A stretch of 64,000 bases of DNA from Lineus longissimus (Eukaryota > Nemertea > Pilidiophora > Heteronemertea > Lineidae): positions 15,936,001-16,000,000 of the forward strand of contig NC_088321.1 in assembly GCF_910592395.1 (NCBI RefSeq), read 5' to 3'. The notes under the pieces are model-generated. The model worked only from the letters and a program-made list of their open reading frames with translations, was not told where the DNA came from and made no database searches. The position numbers and the translations under genes were made by a program. The number at the start of each line of letters is the position of its first letter. Within the stretch, counting starts at the first letter, position 1. Of this stretch, positions 11,918-23,018 are shown piece by piece.

Positions 11918-12150
11918 TTAAAGGGACTTCATAGGCAGGAGCTAGATATGCATGATACAGTTTCACAAAGTCGCCAATAGGGGGCTCCCAATTGTTGTTT
12001 GGACAACACAATTTGATTCTTTTGTCAGAATAACATAGAAAATCCCTCGGCGAATCTTTTAAGATATTAGCAAGAACATATGACACTAAGAATTTGTAAA
12101 GCCAGCGCTTGATCTCACCACCTAGCACGAAGTACCATGTTCTCAATCAA
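11918..12150. mobile_element. Second family of TTAA-ended element (partial, copy D)
   Basis: It starts TTAAAGGGACTTCATAGGCAG and contains AAAGTCGCCAATAGGGG, both shared with the fuller copy at 47856-48077. The right limit is uncertain. Confidence 0.4.
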
Positions 12151-12679
12151 GGTGGCGCTGCAACGTTGCGTAACGTTTCACTTGTGGGTTCACTTGTCGA
12201 TTTGTTCTCGATTTTTATCAGTTTCTAAAAGTTTGTCCATAAGGTGATTATATCTCATTGAGCAATAAAACATACATCATGATATAAAAGAAAACATAAA
12301 ACACATTATTTTGTGCAGACAATTTTCGCGATTATGTTTTACTCGCGAAAATATAATGCCTTGAAAATGTCGGGTTTCGTCTTATTTTTATACACTTCCT
12401 GTCGAATTAGATGATTTTCAAATTAGAACGTATCATGATCTTAACTAAGATTGCTTTGTTGTTGTTTTTTATGGTGAGCGTCATCAGAACATGTGGATTA
12501 TGTCATCAGAATCGTGACGTACGTCACCACATTCGAATTCGATCATCACCCTGAATATTTGACTGAAGCAAAATTAATGATTATGCAAAAGGGAAAGAAA
12601 TAACCCGTTGTCGTTCTCCTGTGAAACGGCGTTGATATGCTTATTCCTCGAGAAATGTGCTCACATCCTCCCACAGCCA

Positions 12680-12870
12680 GTTGTTGGATGTTCCTAAAAC
12701 ACACTCGATTGTGTATTTAATTCATGCCAAACACGGCCAAACTTTGCCAAACTTGTTTGGCAATGTTTGCCTGTCTTTGATAGTGTGGACGGGTCCCCAA
12801 ACCTTCGCCAACATGATGTTGGCTCATGTTGGCCAACAATTGTTCGCGAATGTTTGCTAGTGTAGACCAG
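12680..12870. mobile_element. Palindrome-rich element with GTTTGGCAA/TTGGCCAACA motifs
   Basis: Nested inverted motifs such as GCCAAACTTGTTTGGC and CCAACATGATGTTGG lie within 190 bp, ending AGTGTAGACCAGGC. Such sequence is usual in nonautonomous DNA elements. No terminal repeats were defined. Confidence 0.35.
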
Positions 12871-13236
12871 GCTTTAGAAACGATCACGGCAGAAAGGAGC
12901 CGCGAACGACGAAGTACGAAGTACACAAATGCGTTTTATCGAACACTTTTTTCAATAATTCGCCGATTCCTTATGAAAACTCTGTATGTATATGGTTACA
13001 AGTGATGCGAAAATAAATTCACACAGGATCTGATGACGTTACAGCCGATTGCACTTCGTACGGTTTGCAAAACCTGTCTATTATTGCTGAACTGGATTTT
13101 AGCTTCGTTTTGATCGCTTGCAAGGCTGATGTTTTTGTGGACGCTTGAATTTGGAGGAGGTTTGCTTTTCATTCAGTTTATGTGCTATCATCCTGTTCAG
13201 TTGCAGACGTCCGCGAAAAATATATATTACTAGTGG

Positions 13237-13385
13237 CGGAATGAGGCACTTCGTCCAATCAGAATTGCTAGATTCTCAATCACCGGTGCTGACATTAGAA
13301 AAGCGCCAATGACAAAACGAGACAATCTTTCTTGGTAAATGCTTTGTCCAATCAGAAGCGCTAAATTCTGTATCATCGGCGCAGT
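13237..13385. repeat. Diverged duplication with CCAATCAGA boxes before exon 13418
   Basis: Two diverged copies of GTCCAATCAGAA followed by GCTAGATTCT / GCTAAATTCT lie about 90 bp apart just upstream of the second FAS1 cassette. CCAAT boxes suit NF-Y, but no start or TATA box was seen, so promoter function is unproven. Confidence 0.35.
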
Positions 13386-13417
13386 TCTATAGTATTGACG
13401 CTTGCACGTTTTTTCAG

Positions 13418-14756
13418 GACTTTTGCTGGTCTCGTCCGTCAGTTCGGCTATGAGAGTGACTTGAAAAGCCTCATCATGGAGTTCACAGTCTTTGCTCCAA
13501 CAGACGATGCATTTTTAGCTCTGAAGGCCGTACCGGAAGGGGCGGCGCTATTCTTGAAAGAGAACGAGCATCACTTAAAACAGGTGAGTACACTGTAAAC
13601 TCGGCTCCGATTCGTCCTCATCGCGGAGCTTATCTGTGCCATCATCCCTAATCTACAACTACAGGCTGTAAGTTATTCAGGTTGTGAAAAGAGCCCAAAG
13701 ATTCGCCTCCGATGGGTCCGTGTTCAGTAAACTCGGCTGTAAGTAAAAATCAGTTCGGTGTATTTGCCTGGAGGGATCATTCGTTGTGCATGCAGCTACG
13801 GTTGCAGATGAATTGGGTGTAACTGGCCCAGTTACTCTGTCAGGGGAAGGGGAAATCTCCAGCCTCGGTTTCAACGTCTCATAAGAAGGACGAAGTGTTG
13901 TAATGTAGGGAGGGTGTCTTGCCCAAGGACTCGGTAAAGACACGGAGGAGTTCCTTCCAGTGCGTCGAACCCACGTCTTTCTGCCCGGCGCTCTACCATT
14001 GAGACTCCCATATTTTTTCGTCTAGGTGGTCGGACGTCACATCGCAAAAGGAAAGGTCAATATCACGGATAGACTCCCAGACTACAAGCCACTGAGTTCG
14101 ATGTTTGATGAGGTTTATCTGCAAAGGTTTGGGAAAGGTGAGTTTAGGAAGTTTTAGTTCTTCTAATCAGAAGTCAGGCCCTTAGTGATCAGATAACATA
14201 ACACGCGTCGTAAGAGCATCCGTTTGCTTCCGCATCAACGCGTGGAATATGACGGAATCGGGATGTCATGAACTTGGGGAACAGGGGCGTCGGGTCATAG
14301 TGTTCTTTTCACTGTGATAATCACATATCCTTCATATACACTCCGAAGCAGCACCCCCCCCCCCCCCTCCACTCACACACTTTGAGCCTCCCATGATACG
14401 ACAGCTACGTTTTCAAGTTTAGTCAAAAAAATGTCAACGCTTACTTATGGTTGCATAACCTCTCTATTCTCTTTTTCAGAGACGTTTTCTCTCACGAAAT
14501 GTTGCGTAACCTCTCTATTCTCTTTACAGCTATGTACGTCAGGACCCGGCTCTTCAGTGCCAGACTTGAAAAAGAAAACCGCGCCGCCGGCAATGGCTAC
14601 GTCAACGACATCGTCGATGTTCTTTTCCAGCCCGATACCGATTTGACGGATGCGACCAGGACCGCCGCCGTTTACAGCGGTGCGCCTTCTGTTGGATATT
14701 CTGCTGTGATGATTTTGGGGAGTCTGTATATTTGGCTGAAGATTCTTCGGTTATGA
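13418..14756 (+). CDS. Second FAS1 terminal cassette (alternative last domain, or 5'-less FAS1 paralogue)
   Basis: Three exons, 13418-13583, 14026-14137 and 14530-14756, encode one FAS1 domain: FTVFAPTDDAFLAL, then VVGRHIAKGKVNITDRL, then NGYVNDIVDVL. A hydrophobic tail (GYSAVMILGSLYIW) and TGA at 14754-14756 follow. Phases are 2-0-1, the same as every domain of the upstream gene. No exon that could precede 13418 was found between 8908 and 13418. The donor at 5672 (phase 2) can join 13418 in frame just as it joins 7607, so this is best read as an alternative 3' cassette giving a different last domain and GPI tail. A separate gene with unrecognised 5' exons, or a truncated duplicate, is the alternative. 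A poly(A) signal candidate lies at 15839-15844. Confidence 0.72.
14450..14529 (+). repeat. Duplicated 3' splice site before the last exon of the distal FAS1 cassette
   Basis: AACCTCTCTATTCTCTTTTTCAG (ending at 14480) and AACCTCTCTATTCTCTTTACAG (ending at 14529) are near copies about 50 bp apart, each ending in a usable AG. The downstream one keeps the FAS1/GPI frame. The upstream one shifts the frame, which then stops at 14646 without the hydrophobic tail. Confidence 0.7.
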
Positions 14757-17700
14757 GACTGGACAGTAGGCCTTGTTGTAGTGACATCATTGTGTCAGAT
14801 TGATTGAAATGCAGGAACTAAAGTCAAAGCAGCCATTTGGCAGATCCCACCATTTGGGTTGGTTGTGGTATCTTTGAGCTACATAATGTATCTTGATGGG
14901 GATGAAGGGATACATGGTTCCTGGCTCTTTTTTGTAATAAGAAAATAAGCTTTTAACTATTATAATATATTGGTTTTATAAAAGAACACTTAGATGGCTT
15001 TTTGGTCAGGGGATATTGGCGCTTATAATAATAGACATGCTGTGTCTTACCGTTGGAAAGTCGCACCATGGATTGCAACGTATTTTCAACTGTATCTTAA
15101 AGTCTTCCAAAATTGTAAATAATAGGATAAAATTTATAAATATTATCAAGAGGAAATATATCCTTCTGATAGCATTAAAATGTGGTTGTATATACTGTCA
15201 CATCGGCTGCGTCCCGTCCATGCAAAATATCATGTTGTCATCAATCGCAACGATGAACGGCGCAGAGCCGAGTTTACAGCACCCTTTACGTCCATAAGAA
15301 TTCATCATTACTTTATTTAGAATTGATGGTAAAGGGTTCTTTAGTAATTTCTTCCATGTATTAGCATTGTCTGCTTTTTTATAACCATAGTTAGCATTGT
15401 CTATTACCCTTGATGTTTCTCCAAAATTAGTAGTGCTCAACCAGGAATTAATTAATTTGTTAAAGATTCGCTGAGATATGGTCATAAAAGTCGCTGACTC
15501 TGGATCACTCCTGGGGTGGTCCATTCGTCATCTTATGCATACTTACGGCCAGTCCACTGCGTCCGGAGTGTAGCTTGATGCGGATGTATGGCCGTCCAGA
15601 CAGCGTCTGTGATTACATTGCTTTTTAGTTAGTCAATGACTTTAGCTTATTGGGAGGGGAAGTACCATGGGGTTGAAGGAGATACTCGTAGCTAGTCAGT
15701 GACAAGTGTCGAACAAATTTTTGCTCCCTTTATTTGTCAGCTGCTCCCTAGATGTGTTAGTATGTAAATTATGACATTATTTTTCGTTGCAAATTATAAA
15801 AAAATGTCAAAATATATTTCAACTGCCATTTATTATTGAATAAAGTTCATCATGTTTTGTATACGAGTCTTGTTTTCTTGGTCGTCACTGTTCCTTGATG
15901 CATGTGTCCACATTCAGATGTGTAGAGTGTTTATCAAAGGCTTGCTGGTCGAACTTAGCTGCTTCAACAAGGTGCTCATTCGTAACTGCAGTGGATAAGT
16001 TCACGTGCCCGATGAACATTTGTTGCAGGTGCAGCACAAAGAAACCTTTACATGAGAAAGATATATCTAGTTCAATGGGTACGAAGCAGTTATGATTACC
16101 AGGCTACCCCCCCCCCCCCGCCCCTCGTATCGTAAGCTTACTTTGTCACCATGGAAACACGGTTCCACCCAGGATGTCAGTTCCTAAAGTTTAGTACAGA
16201 TGGCGCAGCAGTAGAAAACATTGCCTCAACGGTTTGTTTACCTCCCGAGCACATGGTAATGTTTACGGAAATCCACGATGTGTTTGACGTCATCAAATGG
16301 GCGGTCCCTGAGTGGTCACGTGATTTAAAGGCTGGATGCAAACACTCCGAGGAAATTAGACCACGTCGATTTGTTCTCGATTTTCACAGATTTGTCGTCG
16401 TTTGTAGCCGCTAAGATTATCATGTCGCGTTATAAAGATGTCGTACTACACGTAGAAATGGTCGATTTGTCAGGAGACACAACGACAGGCTAAAATTCAG
16501 GGCGAAATCGAGCCAAAATGAAGCCTGAACTTGGTGAGTGAAAATTCGCCATTCCGATTTTTCGTCAGCATATGGCAACGCCAAAATAAGAGTGTAAAAC
16601 CTCATTTTATCACTTAGTAACGCCGAAGTGAAGATGTTTATGTCTGAATGAAGATCTCAACAATCATTTGGTATCATATGATGCAAATATTTTGAGGTTT
16701 TCTGGAAAAATCTGCCTTCGTGATTCTTCGTGGAAACAACAGAAATGGCTCGCTTCCGTCAGGTCGACGTCAATCGACCCAAATTTTTCGAGCGACGCCC
16801 GAATTTTGTCGAAAAATAAACCTCTTGGAACCCGATGTGTTTAAAATAGGGTGCTCCTTTTGTTGTTTGGTATCTTAGCTTTCAGATAAACGTCTTATTT
16901 CTGAATATGATGGCCAAATAAGGTAGAGCACAGGTGTGTTGTTGTCTATTTTGAAAATGAGTTTCTGACCTTGTCTCTGATTACACTCGTTCTGGGCCAA
17001 GCACGTAGGGATCGGCGCAATGCGCATGTCTTTTGAGGGGACTGGAACATGTACAACGAGAGATCATTAACAGCTGATGACTTCTTTCAACTGGGTGAGG
17101 TCAGGTTTTTCAATAGCAACAAATGAATAGAGAATTCTCTGCTTTTTCTCAACTCAAGAGCTCCATATACCTTGGACAAGCCTCGCAGTTTGATGATCTT
17201 CCCCGGTTTATGAAGTGAGTCAGGTTATGAGTTGTTTTTATTTGGCTGTGTCCTGGTGACGATTTCGCAGACTGAGTCATGAACTTGGATGACTCCCAGA
17301 ATTTGTCTCCTTTGTCAGTCAAGTTTCAAAGGACGTCTTCTCAACCAAAAATAGACATTTTTTCACAGAATAAGCACCAGGGTTTTGTCGATCGTTTCCG
17401 TGCCTGGGGTATTTTTCTCCGGTTGCTGATAGCCATCCCTAATCTTGGGCAAGGCACTTATCTTATTCTCTGTGAGATGATCACATAAATTCTCGCAAGA
17501 CAATTTCGAAATAGTTTGACTTCTTCAACAAGACGGTGTCTTTTTACAAAAAAACAAGAATTCAGACAAGCTGACGGGTATTGTTTTCCATCCAACAGCC
17601 TGTGCTATGATCCCCGATCAATTCCAACATATGGTCATTTGTTTTCATTCACAAAAATGAAATTGATTTGGTTGTTAGATCATGTAGATTCATTGATCAC
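14757..17700. other. 3' flank of FAS1 and intergenic sequence; no gene seen
   Basis: Contains an AATAAA at 15839-15844 that may end the distal FAS1 transcript, and a poly-C tract near 16107. Short open frames here lack splice or family support. Confidence 0.45.
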
Positions 17701-17732
17701 CCTCATGGGTGCTGACCAACCAATTTCAAGAT

Positions 17733-18601
17733 AACCTTGACCTAAATGACTTTGACCTAGTGACCTTGAACTTAGTACCAGTAACCCAACTGCAGGAGTC
17801 TGTGTTATTTGTCAAACACACAGAGTTATCGACACCAGTCCAAGTGTATGACGCCGGGTGTATCACAACTGGCGTGCTCCAATTCCATTAAAAAATCTGA
17901 ATAATTTATCTCCTGTGAGATCAGCCTCAATCATGCCTAACCAAACCATTTCTAAATGACCTTGGCCTATGAGTTTAGTACCTGTGACCCATGTTATAAG
18001 AGTGTCATGCTTGTTGAATGCTATGCTAGCACTAGCTCTGTGCCATTGAAATTGAATGTTAAAAAGGCCTGTTGGTGTCGTGTAGATTTTATGTGCCGAG
18101 TGTATAACATAATGGCATGAATGGCCAATAGATTTTTAACCCGCCGTGCTCATGGCTGAATTGAATCAATACTCCATTCAAAGTCAATGTTTATATGGCA
18201 CTTGCGGAGTATGTTGCCAGTCCCTTATAATCAGATCTCGTGATATTTCATTATTTATCTCAGACAACTTGGACATTGAGTTAATTGGCATAGATATTGG
18301 CATTATTGCCCATGATCTACTTTTCAAGGTCAAACATTTGCACTCGGACATAATGGAGAACCCGTCTAAGTTCCAGGTATGATTTTGGTTACAACAAATC
18401 TTACAAATACATTTGGCTGGCGACATCACTTTGACCTTGACCTTTTTCTCAGGGTCACTTACTGCAGACTGACAAAATTTCAAATCAGGTCAACTGGCAT
18501 TTAATAAAAAAGTGTTGAAATGTCACCTACATTTTCAATAGCCATCATTTTTTGCTTCAGACGTCAGTCTTGACCTTGGCCATTGTCACGACTCAAGGTC
18601 A
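17733..18601. promoter_or_regulatory. Cluster of TGACCTTGA / TCAAGGTCA nuclear-receptor-type half sites
   Basis: Full or near-full half sites occur at about 17733, 17751, 17761-17769, 17957, 18324-18332 (reverse), 18432-18446 (double), 18571 and 18593-18601 (reverse). TCAAGGTCA is the extended half site bound by ERR, FTZ-F1 and NR4A-type receptors. The cluster may instead be a dispersed-repeat relic. Confidence 0.35.
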
Positions 18602-19258
18602 CAAATTACAAAATTTACTTTAGCATCCTTGCCTGACTGCCTTCAGCATGTTTTACTAGCACAGCTCTGCATGTTGATCGAATGATCAGGTCGTTTCTAA
18701 TGTAGCGCCGGATGGTAACATGCCATTGCCGATCACATGTTTGTTATTAGTTTGTGCTCTGTTATGACGGTACTATAATGACAGTTGTGACCTTTTTGGC
18801 AATGACCCAAATTGCCACAGTAATTTAAAAATGCCTGTTTACAAGTGGTTTCCCAATTTAATAGAGCACATTGTGCAATTATAGTCCCATATTATCAGAA
18901 TATTATGAGATAAAATGAAGGCATAGTTAATATTAATGTTTGCGTAACTTGATTTGAAAACTTGCCTAAGTTTCAATCTGCCAAGTTACTTGCATACATA
19001 ACTGCACATTGAGCATGTGAACATCCACAACATGAAAATGAATGGGTCATTAACCCAGATATACCTTCCAACATTGTTTGTCTGGGGCATCGGCAGGAAT
19101 CAAGTCCAAAGCGGGTTAAACAAACAGTGAATATGAAAATGTAACGGATTAAACTGGATTAAGAAATAATCCTAGCATATCAAATTGTGTCGGGATTGAT
19201 TTATGCATTGGGTAAAGTCCGCCTATACAGTCTGGTGAGTGACCTGACTTACCATGCT

Positions 19259-19286
19259 AGGTCAGGTCCAGGTCAAGTCCAGGTCA
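19259..19286 (+). promoter_or_regulatory. Triple AGGTCA direct repeat with 5-bp spacing (double DR5)
   Basis: AGGTCA at 19259-19264, 19270-19275 and 19281-19286, spacers GGTCC and AGTCC. DR5 spacing is the classic RAR/RXR response element. It lies about 3.7 kb upstream of the atossa-family start codon. Binding is inference. Confidence 0.45.
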
Positions 19287-19666
19287 TGCTTTTAGTTTTA
19301 CAATAACACGAATGTCTGGGTCTTATGACAAAAACAATAGCCATGTGTACCCACTTTGTTACATGTGCAGTACATGTAGTTCAAATGGGGCTTGCTTGAT
19401 CTTGTACATTCCTCCAGCAGTGTTTTACATGTCATGCTAAGACGTGCATTCTACCAAACAAAATATCCATGGGTCTTGTGACGAGAAAGTGTCTTGAGCT
19501 CTCACAAGTCATGCCCAAATAGTTATGATATCACTTGACATAACTTGTGGGTCAATTGTCTAAAACAACAGCTTTGTTCACCATCATTATTATTCTAAAC
19601 CTGCATGGTGTGACTATGATGGGTCCAGTCTGTGTTTGATGTGACTTTAAATGTTGATTCACCAAT

Positions 19667-19750
19667 GATGACAGTTCAGCTTTAAAGATGACAGTTCAGC
19701 TTTAAAGATGACAGTTTAGCTTTAAAGATGACAGTTCAGCTTTAATGATC
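19667..19750. repeat. 20-bp tandem repeat, 4 copies
   Basis: Units of GATGACAGTTCAGCTTTAAA repeated four times with single-base changes. Confidence 0.9.
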
Positions 19751-20431
19751 TCAGCTGGGATCCAGTTGTTCTAAGCCTGCATTCTTATAAAACTATTAGA
19801 GGATTTTGATGCATGTGTTATGTCAAGTTTTGCATGCATCGCAATATGATTTGATAATCAAGTCATGTAATTCATTAGTATGGTAATGATTTCCACCATT
19901 CGATTGCTTGTGGGTGATTAATCATTCATCAGGCAAGAACAGAAGACACAATTGTGTTGAGGAGGCCTGAGGAAATGGTAATCACATAATCTTTTGATCA
20001 GAACTTCCAGTTCCTTGTAGTAACAGTAAAGTGTTCTGTGAGTGGTGTATAATTGGCTTTCCTATTATAATAGCATCTCCATACTCTATGAGAGTGAGAG
20101 GATTCCTTTAAGAAGGATGCTTTTACTGATGAGAGGGCCACTCATCCAATGTTGTCAGTGGTTTTCTTAAAGAGGACATTCTTTTACCATTATTGCTGAC
20201 ACTGAGATGGCCCCTCAATATCATGAGACGTTCCCTTTAAGAGAATAGAGCATGGACATTACTGATTGAATCCCAAGGCGTTCGTGAATCTTTTTTTAGA
20301 ATCCCCATCCATAAATAGGAAGGATTCCTTCCTGCTTCTGCATTCCAACCAAAGGGCAAATGGAAATCGTTTTCATGGGCCAACTAATGGAATTAGTGCC
20401 AATCCATGACTGAATATTGATAAGGAGATGT

Positions 20432-20567
20432 GAAGAACCAGTGAATCAGGAGTGTAGCAGGAAGTGAAGAACCAGTGTAGCAGGAGTGTAGCAGGAAGTG
20501 AAGAACCAGTGTAGCAGGAGTGTAGCAGGAAGTGAAGAACCAGTGTAGCAGGAGTGTAGCAGGAAGT
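20432..20567. repeat. 34-bp tandem repeat, 4 copies
   Basis: GAAGAACCAGTG begins units at 20432, 20466, 20500 and 20534. Each unit also contains an internal repeat, GTAGCAGGAGTGTAGCAGGA. Confidence 0.9.
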
Positions 20568-21569
20568 GGCAATAGTTATGATATTCAGAAAACAGTTATT
20601 TCGACTGTTAGATTCCTGCAAGGTGTTGTGGCTCTGGTAAGCTGTTACAGGTGTGATATCATTTCTAGCCACTTACTTGGCGATCGTTTACCGCAGACTA
20701 TAAATAGGTTACCAGGTTATCATTTAAAGGGTGTTCCGCAAAATGTTCTTTTATATTGGTAATTCTCCATCTTTTGACCTACAGCATTTTCTGCCTGATT
20801 ATTCACTGGCAGAATCGTAAAGAATACCCTTCATACAAAGCTTTATTAACCTGTGTCAAAAGTGATGCTGGATTCCAACCACTAAATTACTCTAACTGTC
20901 TGTCAATCAACTCTAATGTGAATACCAGTAATTTTGTTTTGATACCAAAAATAACTCTGTTGGCCTGGGATGACCTATATTTGGCATGTCTGGTCGACAT
21001 TCCCGGTGTGCCCAGGTTAGTTACCCAGATACATAAATTTCAAACTATAACCTGATGATTACAATATCAATGAAAAATAACAAAAGTGTGAACAAGGTAC
21101 CTGCCCAACTCAAGTAGCAGGACCGCTGATACTGATGTGAACAAATGTCTCATGGTCGATACTCAGGTTCTGCACTTCATTCTTATAAAGGTCAACACTG
21201 TGCGTTAAAATTAAACTATTCAAAATTCAATTGATTTAATTGAATTCAGTGTTCTCAATAAGGCCATTAGTCAGGGCGTCACACCCTACCTTGCTCTATT
21301 GGGGCAACCTACCCTAAACAGCTGGTCACCCTACCTTGTGTTACACACTATCAGGTCCTCTTGAATATCAGGGGTACCACCCTTCTTTGAGAAAACCCTG
21401 TGGAGAACTCTGGGATTGGAGTAACAACATTTCCTGATTTCTGAAGACCTTAAAGAAGGACTACAGATTAGAATCGCCGAAAGCAGATGAGAAAAAGACT
21501 TCTTTCCTTATGAATTTGTCGTTGAAGTGGTGAATCGTTAAGATGATGGTCTAATGTCAGATGCGCTAT

Positions 21570-21632
21570 TCACTATTCTCACGATTCACTATTCACGATT
21601 CACGATTCACTATTCACGATTCACTATTCACA
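21570..21632. repeat. Short CACGATT/CACTATT tandem repeat
   Basis: Irregular copies of ATTCACGATTCACTATTCAC. Confidence 0.85.
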
Positions 21633-22347
21633 TAAAGGCATGACGACCAAATGTTCAAACTGGAATCCCAGCTAGCAAAACCATGAAAAGCCATCAACAT
21701 GCACTCTGAAACAACCCAGTAACCCACTCAATGTATGAGTAAGCATGTTTACAAAGTAACTTAGTCCAGATACATGAATCATGAAACACAATGAACATGA
21801 TATGAATGTTGGAGATGTTTTCTGGAGCTGTTTAAGATGTGTTGGTCTGACCCATCAGGAAAGACACCGATATTGTCAGTTTGACACGGAAAATTGTATA
21901 GTGCAAAATGCCAGACCTTGAAATTGTGATTATACTAATGTAAAAGAAATCTATTATATAAATTAGTGCTTGGCTCAGTGCCAACTTGTGTTAGAGAAGG
22001 GAGACCCCACCCGTAGCCTTGAACTTATGATTTAGCTTTATACAGCAGCTGAACATTACATCCCATAGTCTGTTCTAGTCATTTGGGATACGAGTTTTAA
22101 AATAAGAGGAAATTTCAAGAAGGTGTTTTCAGAAGCCAAGGAAAACACTGACAATCCTATAAATACCCAGCGATTGAGATGCATAGCGTTAGCTCAATGG
22201 CAATGCAGAAGACACATTGCACAGATAAAAATCCATATTCTCATCACGACCATGACTGTTCTTACAGGCTGTTTGCTGCGGCTGTGACCCCAAGAGGTGA
22301 ACATGTTACCAGCTGAAATAGGTCAAGAACTCACCATGAACTCAGCA

Positions 22348-22363
22348 AGGTCAAACAAGGTCA
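22348..22363 (+). promoter_or_regulatory. Perfect DR4 (AGGTCA-AACA-AGGTCA)
   Basis: Two perfect half sites, 22348-22353 and 22358-22363, spaced by four bases, about 660 bp before the start codon of the atossa-family gene. DR4 is the spacing favoured by TR/LXR-type RXR heterodimers; function is inferred. Confidence 0.4.
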
Positions 22364-23018
22364 CGCTGGTATCTTACCAGCCTGTTGGCATGGTTGGCTC
22401 AGTGGGTCAGCATGAGTTCAGATCTTGCGGTTAGGGATGCCTAAGTGATGAGGTTGCAATGGCGTCTGTAATTATTGGAAGCGGCAGTTTCAAAAGTCAT
22501 ACTGCTGACTTTAATTTGACAGTGGACGCGAAGTGTCTTCTGTTAATGTTGAATTGAGGCAGGAAAAACGTCTCCTTGGAAATGTCGGTGATCTGCTCTC
22601 GGCCTTGGCATCTGAAGTCATCATCACGATGAAATAAGATCACTTAATTAGGGAGATTGCATCTATTCTCATGTTATCATGAGCGATAATCCAGTTGCCA
22701 TGGCAGCTACATTTTGTGTGCTATATATTCTCTTGGTTTCTTTTTATGGGGGGGATTGAAGATATTGTAATGCTATTTTAACCCACAATCAAATTTCATC
22801 TTGATGTGATACTGGTAGATGAAGGTTAAGCCAGGTTAACCCTTGTTGACTTGTTAGAAAGCTCTCGCTGATCCCTTTCAGATGGAACATTTGTAAACCT
22901 ATTGACATGACCATTCATTGGAAAGCTCTCAGTGAGCACTTTCTGGAGGTCTTATCCAAAATTTTATAAATATTGGCCCAAAAAAATTATTTTCCGGAAA
23001 TCTTTTCTATTTTTAGGA

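Larger units (their letters stand above)
8909..13417. other. Spacer between the two FAS1 terminal cassettes
   Basis: Noncoding by inspection. It includes poly(A) signal candidates of the proximal cassette (9526, 9897), a poly-G tract near 9200, GACAGCTGTC palindromes, a degenerate short tandem repeat and several MITE-like pieces, listed separately. No FAS1 exon was recognised. Confidence 0.5.
20568..23016. other. Upstream region of the atossa-family gene; no coding sequence seen
   Basis: Apart from the short repeat at 21570 and the DR4 at 22348 the region shows no supported feature. The 5' noncoding exon(s) and promoter of the gene should lie here or further upstream, because its start codon sits two bases after a splice acceptor. 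Confidence 0.4.

Noticed and set aside
8700-13418. Independent complete second FAS1 gene starting between the cassettes
   Set aside because: No start codon exon, signal peptide or preceding FAS1 exon was found; kept only as an alternative to the cassette model.
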